From CBDCHC01 sp965277055 (GTDB taxonomy: Bacteria; Pseudomonadota; Gammaproteobacteria; PS1; Pseudothioglobaceae): a stretch of 64,000 nucleotides of DNA. How positions within the stretch are numbered: the first letter of the stretch is position 1; each line of letters starts with the position of its first letter. Below are positions 17,449-25,678 of this stretch, piece after piece. The notes beneath the pieces are model-generated. The model worked only from the letters and a program-made list of their open reading frames with translations, searched no databases and was not told the origin of the DNA. The stretch covers positions 682,001-746,000 of the forward strand of contig OZ255703.1 in NCBI GenBank assembly GCA_965277055.1. Reading direction: 5' to 3'. The translations under genes were made by a program, and so were the position numbers.

Positions 17449-18578
17449 GAAAGAATATTATGGTAGGTATATACTACCTTACCTTCTTTTATAGTCATCA
17501 TTACTTGCGGATAAAGCGAAGCATCATCTATCACTACTAAGTCAGCGAGTTTCCCAGTGGCTATACTCCCTCTATCAGTCAGCCCCGCATAGGTTGCTGG
17601 AGTTGATGTAATCATTGGGAAAATGTGCGCTAAGTCAGTATCAATACTTTGTTCTATAGTGTACATACTTTGTAGTAATGATGCAGGGTGATAGTCTGAG
17701 CAGAGATACCCGCAGAGGTCTCGTTTAACTAAATCAATAGCAGCAATATTGCCACTTTGTGAACCACCACGGACAATATTAGGTGCCCCCATTCCTGTAG
17801 TAATACCGTTTTGTTTGGCATATTCAGCAACTTCCACGGTCAATGGAAACTCAGAAATACGCACTCCCATTTTTAACAAACTATCTAGTTTAATAGTAGA
17901 GTCATCATCATGACTAAGAAGCGTAATATTATGCTCACGGGCAAAGGCAATGAGTACATTTATTTTATCTTCGTCTTTGTTTTGCTTTTTCTCAATAACT
18001 GCTGCTATGCCTGTGTCATCTAAGCCATAATAGGCACCATAAAACTTTTTAAAGCTCTCTAAACTTTTAAACTGCCCTTGCCCCGGTGAATGATCCATAA
18101 GTGATAATAAATCCACATAATTATTAGTAATAGCCTCTTGAATAGGGGCAATCGCCTCAGACATACTAATCTCGAAACGGGCATGAATTTTATTATCAAC
18201 TAATAAACTATCATTTGCTGTTTTAATAATTTCTAATTGGGATATCGCACTCTCTACACTGCGATTTTTTGCTATATTATCTTCAAATCCAATAGCATGA
18301 TACATCGTAGTTACCCCTGCCATAGCTAGGCGTTTATCCATTTGTTTAAGGGCAAATAGTGACTCAAAAGAAGCATGAGGGCGAGGCTCTATTTCTTTTT
18401 CCAGTGCATCACAGTGTAAATCTACAAACCCCGGTGTAATGAACTTCCCTGATGCATCAAAGGTTGCGCTCTCTGGTGCATATGAGTCAATAGAGGCAAT
18501 AGTGCCATGCTCAATGACGATATTTGCGGGGATAATTTTATCTGCAACCAATACGCGGTCGCTACTGATACTAATCAT
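17445..18578 (-). CDS. phnM: Alpha-D-ribose 1-methylphosphonate 5-triphosphate diphosphatase
   Basis: PhnM removes pyrophosphate from the ribose 1-alkylphosphonate 5-triphosphate made by PhnGHIL, yielding the PhnJ substrate. The 377-residue amidohydrolase has the metal motif FVDLHCDALEKEIEPRP near residue 52, the Glu/His positions in LLSHDDDSTIKL, and GYLCSDYHPASLL with the late Asp. The C-terminus (GKLADLVVIDD) is typical of amidohydrolases. It follows phnL by only 2 bp. Confidence 0.94.
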   Translation of the reverse strand: MISISSDRVLVADKIIPANIVIEHGTIASIDSYAPESATFDASGKFITPGFVDLHCDALEKEIEPRPHASFESLFALKQMDKRLAMAGVTTMYHAIGFEDNIAKNRSVESAISQLEIIKTANDSLLVDNKIHARFEISMSEAIAPIQEAITNNYVDLLSLMDHSPGQGQFKSLESFKKFYGAYYGLDDTGIAAVIEKKQNKDEDKINVLIAFAREHNITLLSHDDDSTIKLDSLLKMGVRISEFPLTVEVAEYAKQNGITTGMGAPNIVRGGSQSGNIAAIDLVKRDLCGYLCSDYHPASLLQSMYTIEQSIDTDLAHIFPMITSTPATYAGLTDRGSIATGKLADLVVIDDASLYPQVMMTIKEGKVVYTYHNILS

Positions 18579-18580
18579 AA

Positions 18581-19267
18581 TTATTCGTAAGAATGGGTAA
18601 GAGGGTTATAAATCTTATCGGCTAGGTTTTGCATGACTGATGTATCATGAAAAATACCAATTAAGCATTTACCTTGTGCTTTTAACACTTGAAGTTTATC
18701 AACCACTATATTAGTATTATGCACATCAAGTGAAGCGGTAGGCTCGTCAAGTAATAACAGGTCTTTAGGGGCGATAATACCTTTGGCAATATTTACCCGT
18801 TGTTGTTCTCCGCCACTAAAGGTTAATGGGGAGAGGGTAAATAATTCTTCTTTAATACCTAAGTCGCTTAATAATTGTTTTGCGGTTTCTTGAGCGGTTT
18901 GCTCTAATTCTCCTGAGCATATCAACGGCTTTGCTACTATATCTACCGTACTTACACGGGGTAATACTTGTAAAAACTGCGATATGTAACCAATTGCCTC
19001 TTCTCGTAGTTGTAATATCTGGATGAGTGTTGCTTTTGTGATATTGTACTGCGTGTGATTATGGCTAATAATCACATCACCTGCACTCGCTAAATAGGTG
19101 CCATACATGGTTTTTAAAATAGAAGATTTACCACTGCCACTAGGACCACTCAGAGCTAGTAATTCACCTTTTTCTACTGAAAAACTAATATCTGCAAAAC
19201 CTTGTACCTGTGCGCCATCTCTGGTATGCATGGTAAATGTTTTGGCAAGATGTTTTACCTTAATCAT
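18581..19267 (-). CDS. phnL: C-P lyase ATP-binding protein PhnL
   Basis: PhnL is an ABC-type ATPase that works with PhnG, PhnH and PhnI to attach alkylphosphonate to the ribose triphosphate of ATP. The 228-residue product has the Walker A loop GPSGSGKSS, the signature FSGGEQQRVNIAKG, and Walker B LLLDEPTASLD. Like other PhnL proteins it has no membrane partner. It overlaps phnK by 4 nt and precedes phnM by 2 bp, matching the E. coli gene order. Confidence 0.93.
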   Translation of the reverse strand: MIKVKHLAKTFTMHTRDGAQVQGFADISFSVEKGELLALSGPSGSGKSSILKTMYGTYLASAGDVIISHNHTQYNITKATLIQILQLREEAIGYISQFLQVLPRVSTVDIVAKPLICSGELEQTAQETAKQLLSDLGIKEELFTLSPLTFSGGEQQRVNIAKGIIAPKDLLLLDEPTASLDVHNTNIVVDKLQVLKAQGKCLIGIFHDTSVMQNLADKIYNPLTHSYE

Positions 19268-20100
19268 AAGATACTAGATACTAAAATTTGGGTATAAGGA
19301 TGCTGAGGGTCTTCTAGAATTTGGTCTGTGAGCCCATACTCAATAATTTCACCATTTTTCATGACCATAGTAGTGTTAGTGAGGTGCTTAATAACCCCGA
19401 GGTCATGTGAAACAATAATCATAGCAAAGCCGAGTTCTTGTTGTAAGTTTTTAATCAAGTCAATAATTTTGGCTTGCACAGACAAATCAAGCCCAGTAGT
19501 GGGCTCATCTAATAACAATAATTTTGGCTGACTTGCCAAAGCTTTAGAAATTTGAATGCGTTGTTGTTGTCCGCCACTAAAAGTGTCGGGATATTGGTCC
19601 ATGCGACTAATATCAAGCTCAGTTTTATCTAAAAAATATTTAGCAGTGTTACGAATGGTTTGATACCGCATTTCTCCACTAGCAATGATGCGTTCAGCTA
19701 TATTGCCCCCCGCACTAAAATCATAATTAAGTCCTAAATGCGGGTTTTGATAAATCATCGCCATGTGTTTATCACGTAAATGTGCAATTTCTATCATCGA
19801 AGCGGTAATAAGATTTTTCGCTTTACCCGTCGTGTCGGTAAATCCTGCTAGAGTGATTTCACCACTATGTGCTTTTTGGTCTTGATATAAGAGTTGTAAT
19901 AGCGTGGATTTACCTGAACCACTTTCCCCCACAATGCCTAAGATTTCACCCTCAGCAAGTGAAAAACTTGCACCATGAACTGCAACGACACTACCACAAC
20001 TTTGACAAATAGATGAGTGCATATCAGCACCAGTAGAGGTCAAACAATCAGGACATTCCTTACCAAATATTTTTTGCACATTTGTTGCCTGCATAATCAT
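19264..20100 (-). CDS. phnK: C-P lyase ATP-binding protein PhnK with a four-Cys insertion
   Basis: PhnK is the ABC-type ATPase that docks on the PhnGHIJ core. The 278-residue product has Walker A GESGSGKST, signature FSGGQQQRIQISKA and Walker B LLLDEPTTGLD. Between the first beta strand and the Walker A region it carries Cys16, Cys19, Cys32 and Cys35 (CPDC and CQSC), which look like a small zinc ribbon. This makes it longer than the roughly 250 residues of the E. coli protein. The gene is coupled to phnJ and phnL by 4 nt overlaps. Whether the insertion is common in other PhnK proteins cannot be judged here. Confidence 0.93.
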   Translation of the reverse strand: MIMQATNVQKIFGKECPDCLTSTGADMHSSICQSCGSVVAVHGASFSLAEGEILGIVGESGSGKSTLLQLLYQDQKAHSGEITLAGFTDTTGKAKNLITASMIEIAHLRDKHMAMIYQNPHLGLNYDFSAGGNIAERIIASGEMRYQTIRNTAKYFLDKTELDISRMDQYPDTFSGGQQQRIQISKALASQPKLLLLDEPTTGLDLSVQAKIIDLIKNLQQELGFAMIIVSHDLGVIKHLTNTTMVMKNGEIIEYGLTDQILEDPQHPYTQILVSSIL

Positions 20101-20933
20101 AGTGATGCCTCGGCGTTTTGTTTTGCTAATTGCTGGTCGCAGTAATTGGTGTCATTGCAATAATACACAGTCTGATCACCAACAATAACTTCATCCATAA
20201 ATACATGAGTAGCCCCACATCTCGCACAGGTAGCATGTTCAAATTTTTCTACGTTAAATGCTTTATCGCTAAACTTAATAGGTTCTACTTTGGTATGAGG
20301 AGGAATCGCATAGATTTTTTTCTCACGTCCGGCACTGAGCAAAATAAGTGCTTTGTTATCATGGAGTTTATCAATATCATATTTGGGAATCGGTGAAGGA
20401 TCCATAATATAATAATCATTAACAATAACTGGATAACGGTGACCTATGCGGCTATCACCATATTGTGCAGTATCTTCATATAATAATACCCATAACTTTG
20501 CATAGTCACGGTGCGCGTGCATCATTTTTTGCTTGTGCGTATTGGCTTCCACATTACTTAATACTTCCGGATAAGGTACTTGTAATACCAGGGTTTGCCC
20601 TTGGTGCATCTCCTCTTCAGGGATGCGGTGACGACTTTGAATAATATCTGCCTTGCTTGTTTCATAGGTAGTAGTGTTACCCGTAGTAGAAGTGATAAAG
20701 TTACGTAAATTAACCGCATTTACACTCCCATCACATCCCTGATCAATTACTTTAAGGACCTTATCCTCTGTGAGAATTGCTAGCGTGAGTTGTAAGCCGC
20801 CCGTACCAAATCCTCTGGCAATAGGAAGTTCCCTTGAAGCAAATCCTACTAAATAACCAGGGATAGCAATCGCTTTAAGAATACCTCTGCGAATTTCTTT
20901 TTTTGCATCTTCATCTAAAAAACCATAGTGCAT
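20097..20933 (-). CDS. phnJ: Alpha-D-ribose 1-methylphosphonate 5-phosphate C-P lyase
   Basis: PhnJ is the radical-SAM enzyme that breaks the carbon-phosphorus bond, releasing an alkane and the cyclic ribose phosphate. The 278-residue protein keeps the N-terminal glycine region GYLVGFASRELPIARGFG (the radical Gly is about residue 30). It also has the C-terminal Cys set Cys236, Cys239, Cys259 and Cys265 (CARC and CNDTNYC), which supplies the iron-sulfur and catalytic cysteines. The ATG overlaps the phnI stop by 1 nt (TAATG). With methylphosphonate as substrate this step would yield methane. Confidence 0.97.
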   Translation of the reverse strand: MHYGFLDEDAKKEIRRGILKAIAIPGYLVGFASRELPIARGFGTGGLQLTLAILTEDKVLKVIDQGCDGSVNAVNLRNFITSTTGNTTTYETSKADIIQSRHRIPEEEMHQGQTLVLQVPYPEVLSNVEANTHKQKMMHAHRDYAKLWVLLYEDTAQYGDSRIGHRYPVIVNDYYIMDPSPIPKYDIDKLHDNKALILLSAGREKKIYAIPPHTKVEPIKFSDKAFNVEKFEHATCARCGATHVFMDEVIVGDQTVYYCNDTNYCDQQLAKQNAEASL

Positions 20934-22000
20934 TAGATTTCTCCTGAAGGTGATAAGGATTTTTCCTCTGGTTTTTCAAAGTTACTGGCAGTATCATATA
21001 CTTGTAAATCTGACTGGAAGGTAACATAATGTGGAAGCTTATAGTGAGTAGTAAACCCTGCTGACTCAATCGCGTCTATATGATGCAACACCATATCAAA
21101 GTTATTCACAATACTGCCTTTGCCAGTAGTATAACTTCCGTTATACAAGGCATTATCTAAAATAGCCATCGTAATTACTTTAGTTTCGTTATAACCAAAG
21201 CTGACTCCAAAACCTGTGGTCAGAAGAGTCTTATCGTCTTCATCAGTCTCAAACATGGCAACGATTTCACAGGAACTGAGTTTAATTTCACCGATTTTGG
21301 TCGTATTTCCGGTAAAGGGATGAGTAAATTTCACATCTGCCATCCCCAGGCGTAAATCACCAATAGTGGGATGCACGTCACCATAACCACGCATAGAAGT
21401 ATAGGCAAATCCGAGCATACTGCCTGTTTCGCCTCTAGTAAGTGTTTGCATTACTGCACTGCGCTCATATGGTGCTTCTAAGCTTTTACGAGTAATATCA
21501 CATAATGGACTTTTGGGCAGTGTTTTAATGACTCCTCTTTTACGCAAATCATCTACTGCTGATGGTACTACAATATCAGTATCTGCACACTCATCCCACA
21601 GGCTGTGATCTACTGACTTTTGTAATAAGAGTTTAACCTCGTAGTCATTGCTTGGACCTAATATTTGCCCACCATTAATGTCTTTGAATGCAGAAGATAT
21701 ACGGCGTACTACCCGCATTTCATCAGTGTGAATCGGGTGAGCATTACCAATACGCACACAACTACTGCGGTGTGCACGTACAAAAAATGCTGCATTAAAT
21801 AACTCCCCGCCTGAACGTAAAAGTGCTAATGATGCGAGGTTTTGAGTATAGAGCGCACCTTCGCTCATTATTTTATCTACCGCAAATGGCAGTGCTTTCG
21901 GTACATCTTGTGCATCTATACGTTCACTAATAGTTGAACGATAAAATGCTAGTGAGTTCTCTATGGCTTGTTCGCCGCCTTTAATAGCAATATATCCCAT
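20933..22000 (-). CDS. phnI: C-P lyase core subunit PhnI (nucleosidase)
   Basis: PhnI is the nucleosidase subunit of the PhnGHIJ core that, with PhnG, PhnH and PhnL, replaces adenine of ATP with alkylphosphonate. The 355-residue product starts MGYIAIKGGEQAIENS, the family opening, and includes ARGETG-type and HPTIGDLRLGMADV segments conserved in PhnI. A late region, LPHYVTFQSDLQVYD, is also typical. It is linked to phnH and phnJ by 1 nt stop-start overlaps, so the core subunits are likely made in matched amounts. Confidence 0.95.
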   Translation of the reverse strand: MGYIAIKGGEQAIENSLAFYRSTISERIDAQDVPKALPFAVDKIMSEGALYTQNLASLALLRSGGELFNAAFFVRAHRSSCVRIGNAHPIHTDEMRVVRRISSAFKDINGGQILGPSNDYEVKLLLQKSVDHSLWDECADTDIVVPSAVDDLRKRGVIKTLPKSPLCDITRKSLEAPYERSAVMQTLTRGETGSMLGFAYTSMRGYGDVHPTIGDLRLGMADVKFTHPFTGNTTKIGEIKLSSCEIVAMFETDEDDKTLLTTGFGVSFGYNETKVITMAILDNALYNGSYTTGKGSIVNNFDMVLHHIDAIESAGFTTHYKLPHYVTFQSDLQVYDTASNFEKPEEKSLSPSGEI

Positions 22001-22530
22001 TAGACAATCTCCAGTTGCGTGGCTCTTGATATCGCTTGAATAGAATCTTTATATATAAAAATAATCTCGCAGCCTAATGGATACTGGGCATTAGTGTCTG
22101 TAATTTCTGCAATAAATGCAGGCGAGCATGGTAAGTGCACAGTATCAGAGCCGTCGATACCTGCACCACTAATAATAACTTCAGTAGTTTCACTTCCAGC
22201 ATGAATAATCAGTATCGCAGAGTTATCGGGATTGACATGGTCCCCAATTTTCACCTCTTGCAAAATGATATTATCCTCTTCATCAAGAAACACATAATCA
22301 GCTATTCCAAGCCCTACAGACTGAAAATTAGTGATGCTTCTAATGAGGTGAAAATCTTCACTACTTTTGAGATATACCCCTACTTCACTATAGAGAAGTG
22401 CGTTTGCTAAGGCAAGCATACCTGAGTCAAATAATGGTGTAATTGGTTGTTTGCTCCCGGGGCGTGATAAGGCATTCATCATCGCCTGAAAGTTATGTCT
22501 ATTAGTGTATTCTAAGTCAGGATTATTCAT
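22000..22530 (-). CDS. phnH: C-P lyase core subunit PhnH
   Basis: PhnH is a structural subunit of the C-P lyase core complex. The 176-residue protein has the family start NRHNFQAMMNALSRPGS, where nearly all PhnH proteins carry FR..M.A.SRPG, and the late segment PLGCEIIFI. It is shorter than the E. coli protein (194 residues) but covers the same fold. It shares a 1 nt overlap with phnG upstream and phnI downstream. Confidence 0.92.
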   Translation of the reverse strand: MNNPDLEYTNRHNFQAMMNALSRPGSKQPITPLFDSGMLALANALLYSEVGVYLKSSEDFHLIRSITNFQSVGLGIADYVFLDEEDNIILQEVKIGDHVNPDNSAILIIHAGSETTEVIISGAGIDGSDTVHLPCSPAFIAEITDTNAQYPLGCEIIFIYKDSIQAISRATQLEIV

Positions 22531-22952
22531 TAGTTCATTAAGTCAAATTGCACCTTGGTGCTATGAGTTTGCTTATTAGTATGTTGTTTTGCAGCCTGTA
22601 TATTGTGCAGTGTGATTTCATATAAACTAGTAATTTCAGGCATAAACACCTCTTTAGCAATACAGCCATCAATGACTGCAAGTTTCAAAGAGCGTTCTTC
22701 ATTGCTATCCATAACCATCGCCCAGCCTTTATGCTCCAATGTATCAATAGCTACAATAGTAGTGGTAGTAAGCACTTCGCCAATAAAAAACTCCGAATCA
22801 CTAATCGGGTCCACTACTGGTTGCATTAATGTTTGCTCAGTGGGCGGTTGAATAGTAGTGATAGTATGTGCAGATAGGATTGCCTGATAGAGCGTATCTA
22901 GAGCAGTTTCATCTGCGTGTTGTAAGACAAATAATGCTTCTTCTCTAATCAT
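22530..22952 (-). CDS. phnG: C-P lyase core subunit PhnG
   Basis: PhnG is a small subunit of the C-P lyase core needed with PhnH, PhnI and PhnL for the first transfer step. The 140-residue product has the conserved IQPPTEQTLMQPVVDP segment and the FIGEVLTTTTIVAI strand seen in the family, followed by KGWAMVMDSN. Its start overlaps the phnE stop by 1 nt. No phnF regulator gene lies between phnE and phnG, unlike in E. coli. Confidence 0.9.
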   Translation of the reverse strand: MIREEALFVLQHADETALDTLYQAILSAHTITTIQPPTEQTLMQPVVDPISDSEFFIGEVLTTTTIVAIDTLEHKGWAMVMDSNEERSLKLAVIDGCIAKEVFMPEITSLYEITLHNIQAAKQHTNKQTHSTKVQFDLMN

Positions 22953-23815
22953 TAAATAAACCTCTTACGAATAATTGAACTGAGGTAATCTAATACCCAC
23001 ACAGTAACAATAATAAATAAAAGAATTGTAGCAACTGAGCCGTTTTCAAATGAACGTAATTTATCATATAAATAAAAACCAATACCGCCCGCACCTACAA
23101 AGCCAAGAATAGACGCACTGCGCACATCACTTTCAAAGCGATATAAGACCATAGAGATAAAGTGAGGCATAGTTTGTGGTAACACCCCATATAAAATTAC
23201 TTTCAAAGTACCGGCGCCACTATTAGTGAGTGCGGTCACCGGTCCGGGATCAATCGCTTCATTACCCTCTGCTAATAATTTACTCAGCACACCACCAGTA
23301 TGAATACCTAAAGCAATAATCCCTGCCATGGGTCCCAGACCAATTGCACTTACAAAAATAAGCGCCCAGACTAACTCATTCACTGAACGGAAAATATTAG
23401 CAATCAGCGTAGAAGTACTATATAGCGCATTTCTCAAAACAACGTGAAAATAACTAGAGCCTGGAATAATAAGGAGTAGGATATTACGCGAGCTAATGAG
23501 TGAAAAAGGGAGTGCAATAATCACAGATAAGATGAGTGCTAAAATTGCCATCTGCACTGTTTCCACCATGGCAAAAAAGTAGTCATGTAAATCCGCATCA
23601 TCAAATACTGGCGGAAAGTACCCACTCCCTAGAATATCTGGATTACCGCCTATATACTCAAGCATATATTCCCAGTTGTCATAAAAGACAGTAAGGTCCA
23701 TCTCAGTATCAACCCAGCTTTTATAAACAATTAAGGCAATAACATAAAATATCAACCCATTAAAAAAGTTAAATACTCCGGAATTTTTTCGTAGTTCGTT
23801 AATATCCATAGTCAT
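22952..23815 (-). CDS. phnE: Phosphonate ABC transporter permease
   Basis: PhnE forms the membrane channel of the phosphonate importer PhnCDE. The 287-residue protein has about six hydrophobic segments. The permease EAA-type loop is ALTNSGAGTLKVILYGVLPQ at about residue 205, the surface that contacts the ATPase PhnC. The segment SINELVWALIFVSAIG-like (positions about 165-180) matches the PhnE family. It lies 52 bp after phnD and overlaps phnG by 1 nt. Confidence 0.94.
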   Translation of the reverse strand: MTMDINELRKNSGVFNFFNGLIFYVIALIVYKSWVDTEMDLTVFYDNWEYMLEYIGGNPDILGSGYFPPVFDDADLHDYFFAMVETVQMAILALILSVIIALPFSLISSRNILLLIIPGSSYFHVVLRNALYSTSTLIANIFRSVNELVWALIFVSAIGLGPMAGIIALGIHTGGVLSKLLAEGNEAIDPGPVTALTNSGAGTLKVILYGVLPQTMPHFISMVLYRFESDVRSASILGFVGAGGIGFYLYDKLRSFENGSVATILLFIIVTVWVLDYLSSIIRKRFI

Positions 23816-23867
23816 TGAATGTAATCATTGAAAATAGCACTTTGTAGTTCGTAGAGCAAAAAGCTAA

Positions 23868-24725
23868 TTATTTTTTAGCTTTTAATTTTTTCTTAAGCTC
23901 GTTAAGCTCACGAATACTGTCATATACGCTGTCATCGCCATCGATGTAGCCATCAATCTTAAGTCTACTTAAACCTTCTTTGTCTTTGTATTGTAAGAAT
24001 GCACCTTTAATTGCAAGTTTTAAAGAATTAGGTAAATCTTTTCTTACAGCCATTGGAGAACCAGGGATAAGGTTTGAAATCCAGATGATGTTAAAATCAT
24101 CTTCTTTCCATTGTTTGCCAAGACCACGGTTGAAGTCAAGGTTGTTGGTAGATGCTGCATCAACTTTACCATTTCTTACAGAAAGGATAGAAGCTTCGTG
24201 ACCACCAGAATATACTACTTTAGAGAAGTATTTTTTAGGATCAATACCTTTTTTCGCAAACATTACTGTAGGAACCAGTGTACCAGAAGTAGATTGTGAA
24301 GAAGTAAATGCCCATTTAGTGCCTTTAATATCTTCTAAGGTTTTTAAACCACTACCTTTTTTTGTAATGATGAAACCACGGTATCCAGGAAGACCGCTTG
24401 AAGCATCAACTTCAACAACTACTGCTTCTGCACCAGCCCTTTTTGCGGCTTCAACATATGATTTTGGTCCTAAGTATGCAAAATCAATTTTTTTAAAACG
24501 CATTGCTTCGATGATACCTGTGTAGTCACCTGCAAGTTGCATCTTAACTTTTACACCTAGTGCGTCAGTTAAGTAGTCAGTTAATGGGCCAAAGTTTTCT
24601 TTCATAGAAGTAGAACCCGCAACTGGAATAACACCAAAAGTTAACTCCTCTGGCCACTCTTTAGGACTTGCGTAAGATACTACTGTACTTAGTGCAAGCA
24701 CTAATGCTAATACTAATTTTTTCAT
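23868..24725 (-). CDS. phnD: Phosphonate ABC transporter substrate-binding protein
   Basis: PhnD captures phosphonates in the periplasm and delivers them to PhnE. The 285-residue product begins with a signal peptide (MKKLVLALVLALSTVVSYA, cleavage near residue 19). The mature part shows the PhnD fold motifs: LTFGVIPVAGSTSMKENFGP, KKIDFAYLGPKSYVEA, and AFTSSQSTSGTLVPTVMF with the phosphonate-binding Ser/Thr cluster. It has a high Lys content, common in secreted binding proteins. It follows phnC by 41 bp. Confidence 0.95.
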   Translation of the reverse strand: MKKLVLALVLALSTVVSYASPKEWPEELTFGVIPVAGSTSMKENFGPLTDYLTDALGVKVKMQLAGDYTGIIEAMRFKKIDFAYLGPKSYVEAAKRAGAEAVVVEVDASSGLPGYRGFIITKKGSGLKTLEDIKGTKWAFTSSQSTSGTLVPTVMFAKKGIDPKKYFSKVVYSGGHEASILSVRNGKVDAASTNNLDFNRGLGKQWKEDDFNIIWISNLIPGSPMAVRKDLPNSLKLAIKGAFLQYKDKEGLSRLKIDGYIDGDDSVYDSIRELNELKKKLKAKK

Positions 24726-24766
24726 TATGTCTCCAAATTAAAATTTCATAAAAAAAAGAAATATGC

Positions 24767-25498
24767 TTAGTTTGCATAAATCTTCTCTATTGCATCATCT
24801 GTGAGGTGAGATACTTCATCATCAAATACAATCTGTCCAGAGTTAATCCCTACAATATGCGAGCAATATTTCTGCGCAACTTCAATATGATGTAGGTTGA
24901 TTATGACACTTACTCCTAATTCTTTATTTACTTTTTTAAGTGTTTTCATCACTTGTTTTGCACTTTTTTGATCGAGTGCAGCAATCGGCTCATCCGCTAA
25001 GATAATTTCTGGGTTACCAGCCAATGCTCGGGCGATAGCAACACGCTGGCGCTGACCACCACTTAATTCATCACAACGTTTGTTATAGTGTTTTTCTATA
25101 TTGACCAACTCCATGAGTTCTTGAATTTTTTGTAGTTCAGCTTTGGTGTAGTACTTGAATATTGCTCGGTATAAGGGAATTCCCTTAAGCATGCCACTCG
25201 CAATATTATCAAGCACTGACATGCGATCTACTAGATAGTAGCCTTGATAAATGAGCCCAATTTTGTGACGTAATTTAATGATGTTTTTCTTTTTTATGCG
25301 GTTTAAGGTGAAGTCTAATACTTGAAATTTACCACCAAAGATTTTGACTCCACCTACGATGCTCATAAGCAGGGTAGATTTACCTGCACCACTGGGACCA
25401 ATAATGCCTACAAACTCACCATCTTTGATAGTTAGGTTTATATCTCTTAGAATGGTTTCCTTATGGTAACCTAATGAAAGTTCCTGCATTGAGAGCAT
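24767..25498 (-). CDS. phnC: Phosphonate ABC transporter ATP-binding protein
   Basis: PhnC powers the PhnCDE importer. The 243-residue protein has Walker A GPSGAGKST, the signature LSGGQRQRVAIARA, Walker B EIILADEPIAALD, and the switch His in NLHH. The Q-loop is IGLIYQGYYLVDRMSVLDNI, as in other phosphonate ATPases. It is the first gene of the 15-gene minus-strand phn operon. The 180 bp between it and the divergent helicase gene holds the Pho-box-like array, so the operon promoter is probably there. Confidence 0.95.
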   Translation of the reverse strand: MLSMQELSLGYHKETILRDINLTIKDGEFVGIIGPSGAGKSTLLMSIVGGVKIFGGKFQVLDFTLNRIKKKNIIKLRHKIGLIYQGYYLVDRMSVLDNIASGMLKGIPLYRAIFKYYTKAELQKIQELMELVNIEKHYNKRCDELSGGQRQRVAIARALAGNPEIILADEPIAALDQKSAKQVMKTLKKVNKELGVSVIINLHHIEVAQKYCSHIVGINSGQIVFDDEVSHLTDDAIEKIYAN

Positions 25499-25569
25499 AG
25501 TGAGTCAATTAAACAACTAAAAAGGTCATTTTAAGCGTTGCTTATATTAACTTCACTGAGATAATTTTT

Positions 25570-25609
25570 TTGTAATATATTCGTAATATATATTACAAAA
25601 TTGTAACAA
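25570..25609. promoter_or_regulatory. Pho-box-like 11 bp-phased operator array upstream of phnC
   Basis: Four 7 bp units at an exact 11 bp pitch fill these 40 bp: TTGTAAT, TCGTAAT, ATTACAA and GTAACAA, separated by the 4 bp spacers ATAT, ATAT and AATT. The first two read on the plus strand and the last two on the minus strand, creating a perfect 12 bp inverted repeat (25569-25580 with 25588-25599). The pitch and the TTGTAAT units resemble the PhoB direct-repeat box (CTGTCAT, 4 bp AT, CTGTMAY), with weaker match in the other units. It starts 71 bp before phnC and so probably controls the phn operon in response to phosphate. PhoB itself is not in the window. Confidence 0.5.
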
Positions 25610-25659
25610 CTTTTCTATCAAAGTTACTTTACAACCTTATTTCATTAGGGGTTATCAGG

Positions 25660-25665
25660 TATAAT
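25660..25665 (+). promoter_or_regulatory. Candidate -10 box of the DEAD-box helicase gene
   Basis: A perfect TATAAT lies 13 bp before the ATG at 25679, with a poor -35 (TTATTT) 17 bp upstream. Transcription would begin around 25672, leaving a leader of only a few nucleotides and no Shine-Dalgarno sequence. Confidence 0.4.
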
Positions 25666-25678
25666 ACATATTTAATTT

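Noticed and set aside
13827..25498. phnF regulator and phnO acetyltransferase in the phn operon
   Set aside because: Every gene in the operon was read; no GntR-type regulator or GNAT-fold PhnO is present. The hexapeptide acetyltransferase is a different fold.
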